46,232 nt of DNA from a virus, in IMG/VR virus record IMGVR_UViG_3300035698_021104, positions 1-46,232 of that record. One strand, written 5' to 3'. A program made the position numbers and the translations under genes. The notes below the pieces were generated by a model. The model ran no database searches and was not told the DNA's origin. It saw only the letters and a list, made by a program, of their open reading frames with translations. Positions 16,718 to 24,769 of this stretch are shown here, piece after piece. How positions within the stretch are numbered: position 1 is the stretch's first letter; each line of letters opens with the position of its first letter.

Positions 16718-17416
16718 ATGAAGACATATCGGTCGGTTGACTTTACGACGATGTGTCCTCGACTGCGGCAAGGTAAGCCATGCCGCTACTGTTACGTGCA
16801 AGCTAACCGCAACAATACTTGGTTCGCGAAATTGGTCGTCGAAGACATCCCGTACGATGGATGTATACTTCGCATGCGCAAAGAGACTATCGATCGGCTC
16901 AACTTGATGGGCGGCATTAGATTGTTCGCTTCATCTGACTTTTTACCGAAACACGCCGACCGTATTCGCACTATGTTGGACGACTGTAGCAAAGTAGGTT
17001 TGAGCGCGAAAGCTATCACAAAACGCCTGGACTTTATTCGGCGATTTCACAAGCATCCGGCGATTTCAGCTATCAATTTATCTATCGACTTCCTAAAGCG
17101 AGGAGGAGGACCGCACAAGTTGGTAGATGCAAAACGAGCTCGGGATAGGTACTCGAAGGTGTTTATCCGATCGGTTGCTCTATCCCGAGCTGAAGCTGAG
17201 GAACAGTGCGAAAACCCAGACATAGATGTAGTGACGCTTAACCACGGCACCAACGGATTTCACGTATTCCGTCACGCGGAAGCAGCAGAGTTAGCGATGC
17301 AGTACCCAATGAGATTGTGCTGCGAAACTCACGTGTGTGACGGTTGTGATTTACGTTGCGGACTTGGAGGACACAATGGGGAAAGAGGTAGAGATCCCTT
17401 ACGGGATAACGGGTAA
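16718..17416 (+). CDS. Radical-SAM-like Fe-S protein
   Basis: A 232-aa protein. The ATG at 16718 is preferred; an in-frame TTG at 16667 would overlap the previous gene and add 17 hydrophobic residues. Near the N-terminus is CPRLRQGKPCRYCYV (C13, C22, C25), a Cys cluster ending in CxYCY as in radical SAM enzymes but with CX8CX2C in place of CX3CX2C. Downstream, GGIRLFASSDF and GLSAKAITKRLDF resemble the strand/loop pattern of a radical SAM TIM barrel. The C-terminus has five Cys (CCETHVCDGCDLRC), possibly an auxiliary cluster. The substrate is unknown. A zinc-binding protein is the alternative. Confidence 0.55.
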   Translation: MKTYRSVDFTTMCPRLRQGKPCRYCYVQANRNNTWFAKLVVEDIPYDGCILRMRKETIDRLNLMGGIRLFASSDFLPKHADRIRTMLDDCSKVGLSAKAITKRLDFIRRFHKHPAISAINLSIDFLKRGGGPHKLVDAKRARDRYSKVFIRSVALSRAEAEEQCENPDIDVVTLNHGTNGFHVFRHAEAAELAMQYPMRLCCETHVCDGCDLRCGLGGHNGERGRDPLRDNG

Positions 17417-19445
17417 GTACGTCAAGGGTTGGGGAATTGTTGAGGCTATTCGTGAGGCTATTGCTAATTGTCTCGACACCGGCGCGAAGTATGACGGCAT
17501 CAAGTTTGTGCCTGGCTCTGAAGGACTGGGTATTGTCGTCATCCGAGATTACGGCCCTGGTATGGAACGTGGGCATTGGCTGTTAGGAGAGGGCGCAGAA
17601 AAAGACACAAATCAGATTGGGCAGTTCCGAGAAGGCATCAAGCTCTCTGGTTTGGTCTGTGCCAGGTTACAACGAAAGCTGACCGCAAGGTCTGGTGATT
17701 ACTTCGTTAAGAACTTCCAGCTCGATCATAACGAGTTCCTCGATCGCAACATCTTAGTTGCCACGGTCGAGTACGGCCTGCGGCAATTCAAAGGAACAAA
17801 GGTCGAGATAGAATGCACGGAACAAGAGTATTCAGATGCTGTGAACTTGTTCCTGCGTCTGAAGCTCCCTAACGGTAAGAAGACTTGCACACCTAAGAGT
17901 AAGATATTCTTACGGAAGGATATCGGCAACGGCTCGCTGTTTGTTAACGGGCAGCTGACCGGTAAGCCGGATTCGTGGTTTTTCGACTACGATCTGGACG
18001 GCGAAGTTCTCAAGGCATCCATTAACCGTGACAGGACTGTAGTTGATACTGGCATAGCTCAGTCAGCTATTCAAAGGTTGTGGCTGGATGATGCAGATGA
18101 AAAGACTATTTTCCAGCTGCTGACCGCGCTGGAGAAGACAAACGCGAATGGGTATGAACTCACTACCCAATTTCGTTATTCCACCAGTAACTGTAATGCT
18201 AGTTGGAGTAGTGCGTTCGCTAAACTGCTCGGAAACAAAAAGCTAGCTGTTTGGTCGGCGGGGGACGATAGTCGTGACGACAGAGCACAACTCGAGTCGG
18301 CCGGCTATTCCATCTTAGGGCGCGATTCCTTCCACAACCCGGTAACGTGGGATCTGTTTGATCAGACGTTTAACTCGGTCGAGCAAACGATGACGGATCT
18401 GATGCGGTCGGCTACTGCATTAGCGAAGCGGCGAAAGAATCGTAAGGCTGATGATGGTCCACTCATTCGCGTCTCGTGGAAGGACATGCCGACTCCTCTC
18501 ATCAAGATGTTGAACAAGGCGGCATCGATAGCAACTCACTTTGTCTCAGCTGTTTACTCGCGTTGGTGGTCTTCTCTATCAACTCTTTCGGATGGCCACA
18601 TCACCCGTGTTGGTGGTTCTGCTTACACTATCCCTTGGGCAGTCTACGAGAATGACTTGCGGGAAATCCAATCCGCAGGTTGCTGCTATAACGGTACTGT
18701 GTGGATCCGTTTGGATACGTTAGAGGGTGCGTTACCGAACAAAGGATACTCTTTTACCTACGAGGAAAGATTGTTTGAGAAGCTCGTCCAAACGTGTATC
18801 GAAGAGTTGATGCACATGGTTAGCGGCTATAGTGACGAGACCAGAGAGTTCCAAACCAGCTTGATGTCTGCCTTGTCGACGGCAGCTTTAGCTATGGTTG
18901 GGGATCGCTGTCGCTATATGCCCTCAACCAATGCCTACCTTGAGCCTAAGTCATCCTTAGCGTTGTTGCCCTACACTTACCCGAGCTTGGACGTAACCAA
19001 GAGCTCAAGATCGAGATCTCGGTTATCCATGCGGTTCAAACCAAACACTGTATTTGCGTTTAGGCTCCTGGAGCTGCAGAGCGTTTTGCGTAAGTTGAGT
19101 GACGTGCAGATAAATATGGCAGGTTCAGTTACTAAGCGGCTGAACGCAGAGCCATGGTTCTATTGTGGGCAGTATATTCCGGTCAACACGAATAAGGCTG
19201 GGGCTTTCCGCAACATCAAACGATTGGTGTTCGCCGCGTTAGACAAGGACGAACAGATTAGGCACATCGTGACGTGTTCTCTAAGGGGGTATGCAAAGCG
19301 AAAGTCGAAGTGGGTCGTTCAACATTTTGTTGGGCAGGATATCTACCCACATCTTACTGTGCTTACGTCAACCATAGGACGTGACGTAAGCGATATCAGC
19401 GAACTGCCCGTTAGTCTGGCGGCGGACAGTGGAGGAACTACATGA
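17376..19445 (+). CDS. GHKL-family ATPase with C-terminal zincin-like remnant
   Basis: A 689-aa protein. ATG 17376 has SD TTGGAGG; it overlaps the previous gene by 41 bp. The N-terminal ATPase fold of the GyrB/Hsp90/histidine kinase/MutL superfamily is clear: N-box E27-N31 (EAIANCLD), G1 box DYGPGM (58-63), G2 box GQFREGIKLSG (82-92). Near residues 475-490, EELMHMVSG followed by SDETREF resembles the HExxH region of zinc peptidase-like domains, with the first His replaced by Glu (E476 E477 L M H480). Inference: ATP-driven conformational machine with a non-catalytic zincin-like domain. Substrate unknown. Confidence 0.7.
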   Translation: MGKEVEIPYGITGKYVKGWGIVEAIREAIANCLDTGAKYDGIKFVPGSEGLGIVVIRDYGPGMERGHWLLGEGAEKDTNQIGQFREGIKLSGLVCARLQRKLTARSGDYFVKNFQLDHNEFLDRNILVATVEYGLRQFKGTKVEIECTEQEYSDAVNLFLRLKLPNGKKTCTPKSKIFLRKDIGNGSLFVNGQLTGKPDSWFFDYDLDGEVLKASINRDRTVVDTGIAQSAIQRLWLDDADEKTIFQLLTALEKTNANGYELTTQFRYSTSNCNASWSSAFAKLLGNKKLAVWSAGDDSRDDRAQLESAGYSILGRDSFHNPVTWDLFDQTFNSVEQTMTDLMRSATALAKRRKNRKADDGPLIRVSWKDMPTPLIKMLNKAASIATHFVSAVYSRWWSSLSTLSDGHITRVGGSAYTIPWAVYENDLREIQSAGCCYNGTVWIRLDTLEGALPNKGYSFTYEERLFEKLVQTCIEELMHMVSGYSDETREFQTSLMSALSTAALAMVGDRCRYMPSTNAYLEPKSSLALLPYTYPSLDVTKSSRSRSRLSMRFKPNTVFAFRLLELQSVLRKLSDVQINMAGSVTKRLNAEPWFYCGQYIPVNTNKAGAFRNIKRLVFAALDKDEQIRHIVTCSLRGYAKRKSKWVVQHFVGQDIYPHLTVLTSTIGRDVSDISELPVSLAADSGGTT

Positions 19446-19879
19446 ATGTCAGCATCTACGGGAACGTCGTCCTGAGGGCGTCTACCGAGCTCATGCAACT
19501 TGCTAGCGATATTAGTCGAGAGATCAGAGCCAAATCCAGCCCGTCAGCTACAGATACTGAGATGATTGGTGATATGCTTGTATTTCGTGTGCGGGCTGAG
19601 TGTACCATGGAGTTTGAGGAGTGCATCGATCTGACTGCTCAACTTCGACACCTGGTTGAATTTGCCATGGAGAAGGGTCAGCTGATCCTTTGTCTTGATG
19701 GCGAGCTGAGGACTATCCCATACAAGGAGGGCGCCACTCCAACTACTAAGGCATTGAATGTCATACAGAAAACAGCACGCGAGCTCAACCTAGTACACTT
19801 GTCTGCAGCTATGGATATTCTCCTCGCTGAGGGCAAGAGGAAGGTCGGCATTCCAGAGCTCGACAAATTCACGACTTGA
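19442..19879 (+). CDS. Hypothetical protein
   Basis: A 145-aa protein overlapping the GHKL gene by ATGA with SD GGAGG 7 nt upstream. It is alpha/beta with helical N- and C-terminal parts. No motif recognised. Tight coupling suggests it works with the GHKL ATPase. Its 3' end overlaps the convergent terminase gene by 11 bp. Confidence 0.55.
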   Translation: MNVSIYGNVVLRASTELMQLASDISREIRAKSSPSATDTEMIGDMLVFRVRAECTMEFEECIDLTAQLRHLVEFAMEKGQLILCLDGELRTIPYKEGATPTTKALNVIQKTARELNLVHLSAAMDILLAEGKRKVGIPELDKFTT

Positions 19880-21677
19880 TATCGTGATCCGGCTGTAGAT
19901 TGTAAGCTTCCGCAATATTGGGAAACTGGCCTCGCGTGTGGAATATCGCACACGACGCGAAATTCACAGCGTGGGCTATATCGTCGGATTTACCCGCCAC
20001 CTTAGAGATGACGACATAATCAGCACCTCTAGGGCGTTCGAGTGTGTCTCGCACTAGATTTAGAAAATCAGACAGCAGATGTTTGGCTGACTCGAACTCA
20101 GGGAAGAAGATGAATTTAGTCTTTATCAGGGCGCAGAGCATCTCTAAACTGCGTGCCTTGTCCAGAGAGTAGTAGTAGCGTACCGAACCTGTTTCCGGGC
20201 CGTGAAAGACTATCATCTTCTTTTTTGTAGGTGGAACGTACAGAAACGGAATAATCTTAGCCATAGGGAACCCTGCTTGTATCAGAAGCGTTTCCTTTAC
20301 TGAGCCGGTGTTCCCGAAGTCGTGAGCAAAGAATTGGCACCTGAACCTGGCAAACAGCCCCATGATGATCGCCACTTCTTCGGCATCTTCAACCGTAGAC
20401 ATGAGACGATCCGCATAGAGTGTCTCTAGTTTACCGTCACCACGCAATCCCATAACAGCTATGGCTGTGTATGAGTCACCGCTCATCCCACGGCCACCCC
20501 AGTCGACACCCATCACTCGTACGGCGTACTTGCTGACGTGCTTAGTGGCTTCCGCTATTGTGTTTTCGTGCAGGATTGCGGTCGATTTCAATTCATCAAG
20601 AGTGACTAACTTCTGTCCGATATCGCAAGCTTCACCCATGATCTCGTTCATGAACTTACCTTGCGGGTAGTTACGCTGGCTCCTCAGCAAATCTGTCCAC
20701 TTGCTCTCGTCGGCGTGGTGCAATGGGAGCAAGATCTGAGGGATGTGGTATCCGGCGAACTCAACGCGCCGATCTTGGTAGGCGTGAATATACCTACCGA
20801 GGCTGACATCTAGCGGTTTACCACATTTGGCGCATATGACTGCTGTACCATACTTGGTGATGTTCTTAGCTGGGCCCATCATCTTAAGCGCGTGGTGATT
20901 AGTCCTAGCGATGTTGTGGAAGTTGCAATGCTGGCAGGTGGTGACCCACTCTGCTTGCGAGCTATCCTCCCAGAGAGCGTGTGCTGTATTGTCGAGCGTG
21001 GTTGGCGTGCCGGCATACTGACGTAAGGACCACTTAGATCCGGAGAGGGTCTGCTCAATGACCGGCAGGAAGTCCCAATTGATATCGGCGATCTCGTCGT
21101 AGACGATTTTGTCTACAGCGAAACCACGTATCCGGGAGCAGTCAGTCAGCGCGTAACTGAAGTGCATGGTTGATCGGTTACGGAAGGACTTCTGCCACAC
21201 AGACTGAGTATCCCCTTTACCGATAAGGAAAGGTCTGAGTGGGCTATCCTCGATGAACGGTTTCACGTAGTTGCTCGACAACCTACGAGCTTGCTCAGAA
21301 ATAGGCAACACGAAGAGTGTATTGAAAAACGGCATAGCTGCTGTTTGGATAACGCCCTGCGCTGACACGCTAGTCGATTTCGAAACCTGTCTAGCGCACA
21401 GAAAAAGTACACGCCATGGAGCATTTGTTCCGAACAACGGTTCCATCGTGAAGTGCTCTTCCAGTGAGTAAGGGCGACCACGCAGTTGCAACAACATAGG
21501 AAGGAGCGGAGCGAATGATTTTGTGGCAGGAAGCGAGCGAACAAGATCAACCAACATCTGCTGCCCGGCCATCACGTCAAGTTTCGGGTTTGCGGCGTTG
21601 TCGTTCGACCACCTCAAGGCTTTATCTATGACGGACAAACAGTTCTGCTCGTCTTGGACGGCCGCGTTGGAAGCCAT
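19869..21677 (-). CDS. terL: Terminase large subunit (GpA-like packaging ATPase/nuclease)
   Basis: A 602-aa protein. ATG 21677 has AAGGG about 8 nt upstream; a TTG at 21683 is too close to the SD. Motifs (numbered from the TTG): Walker A-like CARQVSKST (96-104, Arg/Gln form typical of terminases), Walker B IVYDE (193-197), a zinc-binding insertion with C250, C253, C284 and C287, and an RNase H-fold nuclease with MGVDWGG (Asp394), a second acidic region HDFGNTG and a C-terminal KSDDIAHA. This layout matches the lambda GpA-type family. The enzyme cuts concatemeric DNA and pumps it into the prohead. It is the only structural-class gene here on the minus strand; no small subunit is recognised. 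Confidence 0.9.
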   Translation of the reverse strand: MASNAAVQDEQNCLSVIDKALRWSNDNAANPKLDVMAGQQMLVDLVRSLPATKSFAPLLPMLLQLRGRPYSLEEHFTMEPLFGTNAPWRVLFLCARQVSKSTSVSAQGVIQTAAMPFFNTLFVLPISEQARRLSSNYVKPFIEDSPLRPFLIGKGDTQSVWQKSFRNRSTMHFSYALTDCSRIRGFAVDKIVYDEIADINWDFLPVIEQTLSGSKWSLRQYAGTPTTLDNTAHALWEDSSQAEWVTTCQHCNFHNIARTNHHALKMMGPAKNITKYGTAVICAKCGKPLDVSLGRYIHAYQDRRVEFAGYHIPQILLPLHHADESKWTDLLRSQRNYPQGKFMNEIMGEACDIGQKLVTLDELKSTAILHENTIAEATKHVSKYAVRVMGVDWGGRGMSGDSYTAIAVMGLRGDGKLETLYADRLMSTVEDAEEVAIIMGLFARFRCQFFAHDFGNTGSVKETLLIQAGFPMAKIIPFLYVPPTKKKMIVFHGPETGSVRYYYSLDKARSLEMLCALIKTKFIFFPEFESAKHLLSDFLNLVRDTLERPRGADYVVISKVAGKSDDIAHAVNFASCAIFHTRGQFPNIAEAYNLQPDHDIKS

Positions 21678-21754
21678 TGTCAAATCCCTTCTGCTTTTCG
21701 TCGTGGCAATCCTGATGTACTCGTTCAGTTTCGTACATCTGGTTGCCGGTGGTC

Positions 21755-21783
21755 TTGCCTCAGTGCTTCGTTCCCTTTATGAT
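21755..21783 (+). promoter_or_regulatory. Putative sigma70-like promoter, rightward
   Basis: TTGCCT (21755-21760), 17-bp spacer, TATGAT (21778-21783). It overlaps the -10 of the divergent minus promoter. It would transcribe the small genes from about 21790. Confidence 0.4.
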
Positions 21784-21806
21784 AGTATATTGGGGACAGA
21801 AGTCAA
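21779..21806 (-). promoter_or_regulatory. Putative sigma70-like promoter for terL
   Basis: Minus strand TTGACT (21806-21801), 16-bp spacer, TATCAT (21784-21779). Predicted start near 21772, about 95 nt before the terL ATG. Confidence 0.45.
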
Positions 21807-21826
21807 AGCAGAAAGCGAGAACAAGA

Positions 21827-22015
21827 ATGGCAACTATCCGAAGCAGAGACCCTGGACCGAGTCAAAGATCCTGGAAGCTGAAATTGTGGCACCTCCCGGG
21901 GATCACACACATTCGGGGACTCATCAGATCCCACAGTCGACCGGTCAACGAAGTTCACCCAGACTTGGCGAACGAGGATCAACCATGTCGGCAAAGGATT
22001 CATGAAGAGCCGTGA
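21827..22015 (+). CDS. Small basic hypothetical protein (uncertain)
   Basis: A 62-aa ORF following the putative promoter, rich in Arg, His and Pro (MATIRSRDPGPSQRSWKLK at the start). The SD is weak. A second overlapping frame, open to 22005 and starting at 21628 antisense to terL, would encode a protein with one membrane span and a hydrophilic tail. Both cannot be equally likely, and neither is proven. The 62-aa frame is preferred because it fits the promoter. Confidence 0.3.
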   Translation: MATIRSRDPGPSQRSWKLKLWHLPGITHIRGLIRSHSRPVNEVHPDLANEDQPCRQRIHEEP

Positions 22016-22145
22016 CGGCGGTTTGGCAACCACTATCGGTACAGTGATTGTAGTCGCTGCCTTTCTCAGTTGGACCGCAGGTAGTTTTCTGCCGGGTCTA
22101 ATAGGGGTGGCTGCAGTTTATGTAATCATGAAGTCGAACTCTTAA
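22002..22145 (+). CDS. 47-aa membrane protein
   Basis: ATG 22002 has AAAGGA 5 nt upstream. After a charged start (MKSRDGG) come two hydrophobic segments, TTIGTVIVVAAFLSWTAG and FLPGLIGVAAVYVIM, and a short polar end, so a two-span hairpin membrane protein is likely. The stop codon lies in the loop of a terminator hairpin. Function unknown; holin-like factors can look like this. Confidence 0.5.
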   Translation: MKSRDGGLATTIGTVIVVAAFLSWTAGSFLPGLIGVAAVYVIMKSNS

Positions 22146-22166
22146 TAGGAGTTCGGCTTTCTCTTA
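22131..22166 (+). terminator. Intrinsic terminator
   Basis: An 11-bp stem (22131-22141 with 22149-22159, one G-U pair), 7-nt loop, followed by the T-rich TCTCTT. It separates the short unit at 21.8-22.1 kb from the next genes. The SD of the next gene follows at once. Confidence 0.6.
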
Positions 22167-22177
22167 GGAGGGGTACG

Positions 22178-22600
22178 ATGAGTTCGTTCAGATCTGTAGT
22201 CTATCGTGAGTCTTCCTTTTACCCTTGTGATATCCGCATAAACACCGCATTCCTGGTGGTGTCCGCTCTTGCTAGAGAGTTGATCGACACGAAAGACTTA
22301 CCGCGTGGAGATGCGGATGCGTTAGTGAACATGTACCGTAGCGACGAGCTTCATGGGTGGATAATTGAAATAGCTCATGGGGGAGAGTTCCACAGAAGAT
22401 TAGCGGGGCTACAGTTACGCGAGGCTCTGCGCGCCATACAGAATCTTCAAGCCACGATACCACGTTACGAGGGCGCCGAGTTCCGTACTCCTGAGGTAGG
22501 GGCGTTTATCTCTACGCTAAGGGGGGCTGCCTTAGAGATTAGTCCCGACGACAAGATTTGCTTGTTTTTCGCAGGCGACGATGAGGACGAGGAGAACTAG
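22178..22600 (+). CDS. Hypothetical protein with acidic tail
   Basis: A 140-aa protein with a very strong SD (TTAGGAGGGG). Mostly helical with REALRAIQNLQ in the middle; the end is LFFAGDDEDEEN. The gene at 22838 ends in a similar pattern (FLFFGDDDVYGDD), suggesting a shared acidic C-terminal tag. No known family. Confidence 0.6.
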   Translation: MSSFRSVVYRESSFYPCDIRINTAFLVVSALARELIDTKDLPRGDADALVNMYRSDELHGWIIEIAHGGEFHRRLAGLQLREALRAIQNLQATIPRYEGAEFRTPEVGAFISTLRGAALEISPDDKICLFFAGDDEDEEN

Positions 22601-22602
22601 AC

Positions 22603-22854
22603 GTGCCGGATGACAAGGTGCCTACGATCGTACTAGATATGGCCAGCGGCATACTCGACGTTACTGCAAGTACTCACGATATCAGGATCATCCTCGTCGA
22701 CCACGATGCAGCGTTCGACTCCTCCAGTGAACGAGTGATAGCGCTAGAGAGTGGGGGGCGCGCTGAGATCACCGAGATTGGCGGCAATATCGACAAAGAG
22801 CTTGTCGAGAAGTTTGTGCGCTTGACGGAGGAAGCCGATGCGCGACAAGCATAG
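22603..22854 (+). CDS. Hypothetical small acidic protein
   Basis: An 83-aa protein starting with GTG 22603, with GAGGAG about 9 nt upstream and 2 nt after the previous stop. Alternating beta/alpha pattern (TIVLDMASGILDV, DIRIILVDHD) and an acidic C-terminal helix. It overlaps the next gene by 17 bp. Unknown function. Confidence 0.55.
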   Translation: MPDDKVPTIVLDMASGILDVTASTHDIRIILVDHDAAFDSSSERVIALESGGRAEITEIGGNIDKELVEKFVRLTEEADARQA

Positions 22855-23173
22855 AATAGATACCGCAAAAGCCATGATCAACATAGATCAAGACGACGCA
22901 CTGGACGCAGTAAATGAAGTCCTCAACAGGCTGCAGGAAGACAGCGACCACATTATCCTTGATATTGTTGTTCCGGGCTTGGATTTCCACGACCTCATTC
23001 AAGCGCTGGTGCTCGCGCAACGTGACCTCATCGGCATGCGCCTCAAACGGATAGAGGACTGCGATGAGTCTAACTTTCAGGCGGATATCTCGGGACACAA
23101 ACTAGAGGACGCCCCCGGGGATGATTTCTTGTTTTTCGGAGATGACGATGTCTACGGCGACGATCATGGGTAG
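22838..23173 (+). CDS. Hypothetical acidic protein
   Basis: A 111-aa protein with SD GGAGG 6 nt before ATG 22838. Helical N-terminal half, beta strand HIILDIVVPG, helices, then a Phe/Asp-rich acidic tail ending DDDVYGDDHG. Similar ending to the protein at 22178. Unknown function. Confidence 0.55.
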   Translation: MRDKHRIDTAKAMINIDQDDALDAVNEVLNRLQEDSDHIILDIVVPGLDFHDLIQALVLAQRDLIGMRLKRIEDCDESNFQADISGHKLEDAPGDDFLFFGDDDVYGDDHG

Positions 23174-23354
23174 TTATTTGCTAGCCGGTGCGTTAGCTCT
23201 CGTTGCTTGGTTTATGTGGAAAGAGTTGAGAGCTATCCCCGTACCGCAACGACAAGACTGTCTAGTTTGTTGGTTACTCTGGGCGTTTACAGCGATGGTG
23301 TATGTTTCGGTCATTGTCGTAATGTTGTTGTCGATTTGTACCGTACTGACCTAA
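23148..23354 (+). CDS. 68-aa two-span membrane protein
   Basis: ATG 23148 is chosen because GGAG (23138-23141) lies 6 nt upstream; a later ATG at 23166 is the alternative. Two hydrophobic segments (SYLLAGALALVAWFMW and CWLLWAFTAMVYVSVIVVMLL) are joined by a short basic loop with CLVC. It overlaps the previous gene by 26 bp. A holin-like or other membrane role is possible; no lysis enzyme is seen beside it. Confidence 0.5.
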   Translation: MSTATIMGSYLLAGALALVAWFMWKELRAIPVPQRQDCLVCWLLWAFTAMVYVSVIVVMLLSICTVLT

Positions 23355-23366
23355 CTGGGAGGCGCA

Positions 23367-23843
23367 ATGAAAACATCTATCGATATCGAGGAGCTGAAGT
23401 TCAAAGAGACGAAGTCGAATGCAACTGTTATCGCCAAGCTGAACACTTACCTAGCGGGAGTCAGTGGAGCGGCTGTGTTGACGATCTCTGACTGCGAGTG
23501 TGACCTCAAGCAGCTTAAGTTGCATATTTTCGACGCTGACCAGCACGAGGCGATAAGAGCGATGGAAATCGTCAACAAACTAGAGCTAGCGGTAGATCCC
23601 ATTAAGTCTAGTTGGACTACGTCAGCCAGGCGCAGGCATACCGACCGAGAACTGCTGCGGAAGGTATTCGATCGCCTCTTTTTGGATGAATACGGCAAAA
23701 AGGCCGGGTACAACTCTTCTAAGGCGCAGGACAGCGATATGTGGGACAACATCACCCAGCTAGTTCGAGCGCGCTTCTCACACGTTGTGATGGAGGACTG
23801 GGACGAGATCGAGGAGCAACCGAGTGGAGAACAGCCCACCTAA
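23367..23843 (+). CDS. Hypothetical protein
   Basis: A 158-aa protein with SD GGGAGG. The first half has strands and CxC (SDCECDL); the second is basic then acidic (ARRRHTDRELLRKVFDRLF... DWDEIEEQPS). It overlaps the next GTG start by 20 bp. No known family. Confidence 0.6.
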   Translation: MKTSIDIEELKFKETKSNATVIAKLNTYLAGVSGAAVLTISDCECDLKQLKLHIFDADQHEAIRAMEIVNKLELAVDPIKSSWTTSARRRHTDRELLRKVFDRLFLDEYGKKAGYNSSKAQDSDMWDNITQLVRARFSHVVMEDWDEIEEQPSGEQPT

Positions 23844-24495
23844 ACTAAATGCGTATACTGCCTATCTCGTATCCGGGCACGCAAACGTGCTAATCGATTT
23901 TGAGTATTGCTTACCTGCCCCGCTTTCTTCTTACGTTGTCGAGTTCAAACCTGATGACGATATCGAAAAGCTCCGGGCCGATATCGAGTTGTATTGCGAC
24001 GACACTTTACTTAGTGCTGGACATTCCTCGCTGGGTGACTTCAATTACAGTGAGATGGTCGGGACCATACTAGGTCTGACCCACCCGAAAGAACTCATAG
24101 CTGCAGTCGACTACTGTATGTATGTTCGGGCGGACATGCTGCGAGACATCATTAAGGAGCTGTCAAAACACCAATGCTCAGAGGCCGAGCGCACAATACA
24201 CGTCAAGCTAATCGCCGGAACGACCAGCGATGTGGTTGTGAGCCGAGTGATAGCTGGGTCAGTTGAACCTATTGAGTTGAGCTTAGCTATGGGCGATATC
24301 CAGCAAAAAGTGAAAGGTGGATTGTTAGATCGTCTGCTCGCAATGATCCGCGGCAGAGGTTCTTCCACCGCTGAACCTATCTTCTTGGCAAGCACTGGCT
24401 CAACCATCATCGACCGACAAACCTATCAGCGAATACTCGACAAGCCGGAACAACACGCCTTGGTTTCGTTGGAGTACAAAGAATGGACAGAGTAA
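23824..24495 (+). CDS. YxxEFxPxD paralogue family protein A
   Basis: A 223-aa protein starting with GTG 23824 (GAGGAGC about 9 nt upstream). It shares, in order, three regions with the proteins at 31362 and 32028: SYVVEFKPDDDIEKL near residue 35; GLTHPKELIAAVDY in the middle; and a C-terminal block ending ILDKPEQHALVSLEYKEW. The three genes form an intragenomic family not recognised from elsewhere. The MoxR/VWA genes follow after one small gene. Confidence 0.6.
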   Translation: MENSPPKLNAYTAYLVSGHANVLIDFEYCLPAPLSSYVVEFKPDDDIEKLRADIELYCDDTLLSAGHSSLGDFNYSEMVGTILGLTHPKELIAAVDYCMYVRADMLRDIIKELSKHQCSEAERTIHVKLIAGTTSDVVVSRVIAGSVEPIELSLAMGDIQQKVKGGLLDRLLAMIRGRGSSTAEPIFLASTGSTIIDRQTYQRILDKPEQHALVSLEYKEWTE

Positions 24496-24767
24496 AACGG
24501 CTAGGTGTGGATGTCGGCGAGGCTTCGTCGCATCTGCTCGAGAAATATCCCGAACTTGATGGGCTCGTGATTATGTTCATTACCAAAGAGGGGAGCAAGA
24601 AAGAATGGCCAAAAACAGCTATCTTCCGTCAGGCTAGATGCGGGGCGGTTGAGTTCTTAAGGCGTGTACTCATTGTGACGCACGTCAATCTTGCGGGTTT
24701 GGTCAATCGTTTTACCGAGGCTTGTTGTGAGACGTGCCAGCAGATTCTTTCAAAAGGGGAGAGATAA
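24483..24767 (+). CDS. Hypothetical protein with Cys pair
   Basis: A 94-aa protein overlapping the preceding gene by 13 bp; GGAG lies 8 nt before ATG 24483. Alpha/beta N-terminus (LEKYPELDGLVIMFI) and a C-terminal CCETCQQIL that could bind a metal. It ends 2 nt before the MoxR-like gene. Unknown function. Confidence 0.55.
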   Translation: MDRVKRLGVDVGEASSHLLEKYPELDGLVIMFITKEGSKKEWPKTAIFRQARCGAVEFLRRVLIVTHVNLAGLVNRFTEACCETCQQILSKGER

Positions 24768-24769
24768 CG

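Noticed and set aside
23121-23147. Longer start for the 68-aa membrane protein
   Set aside because: Earlier starts (23121, 23142) have no SD at proper distance; GGAG is 6 nt before 23148.
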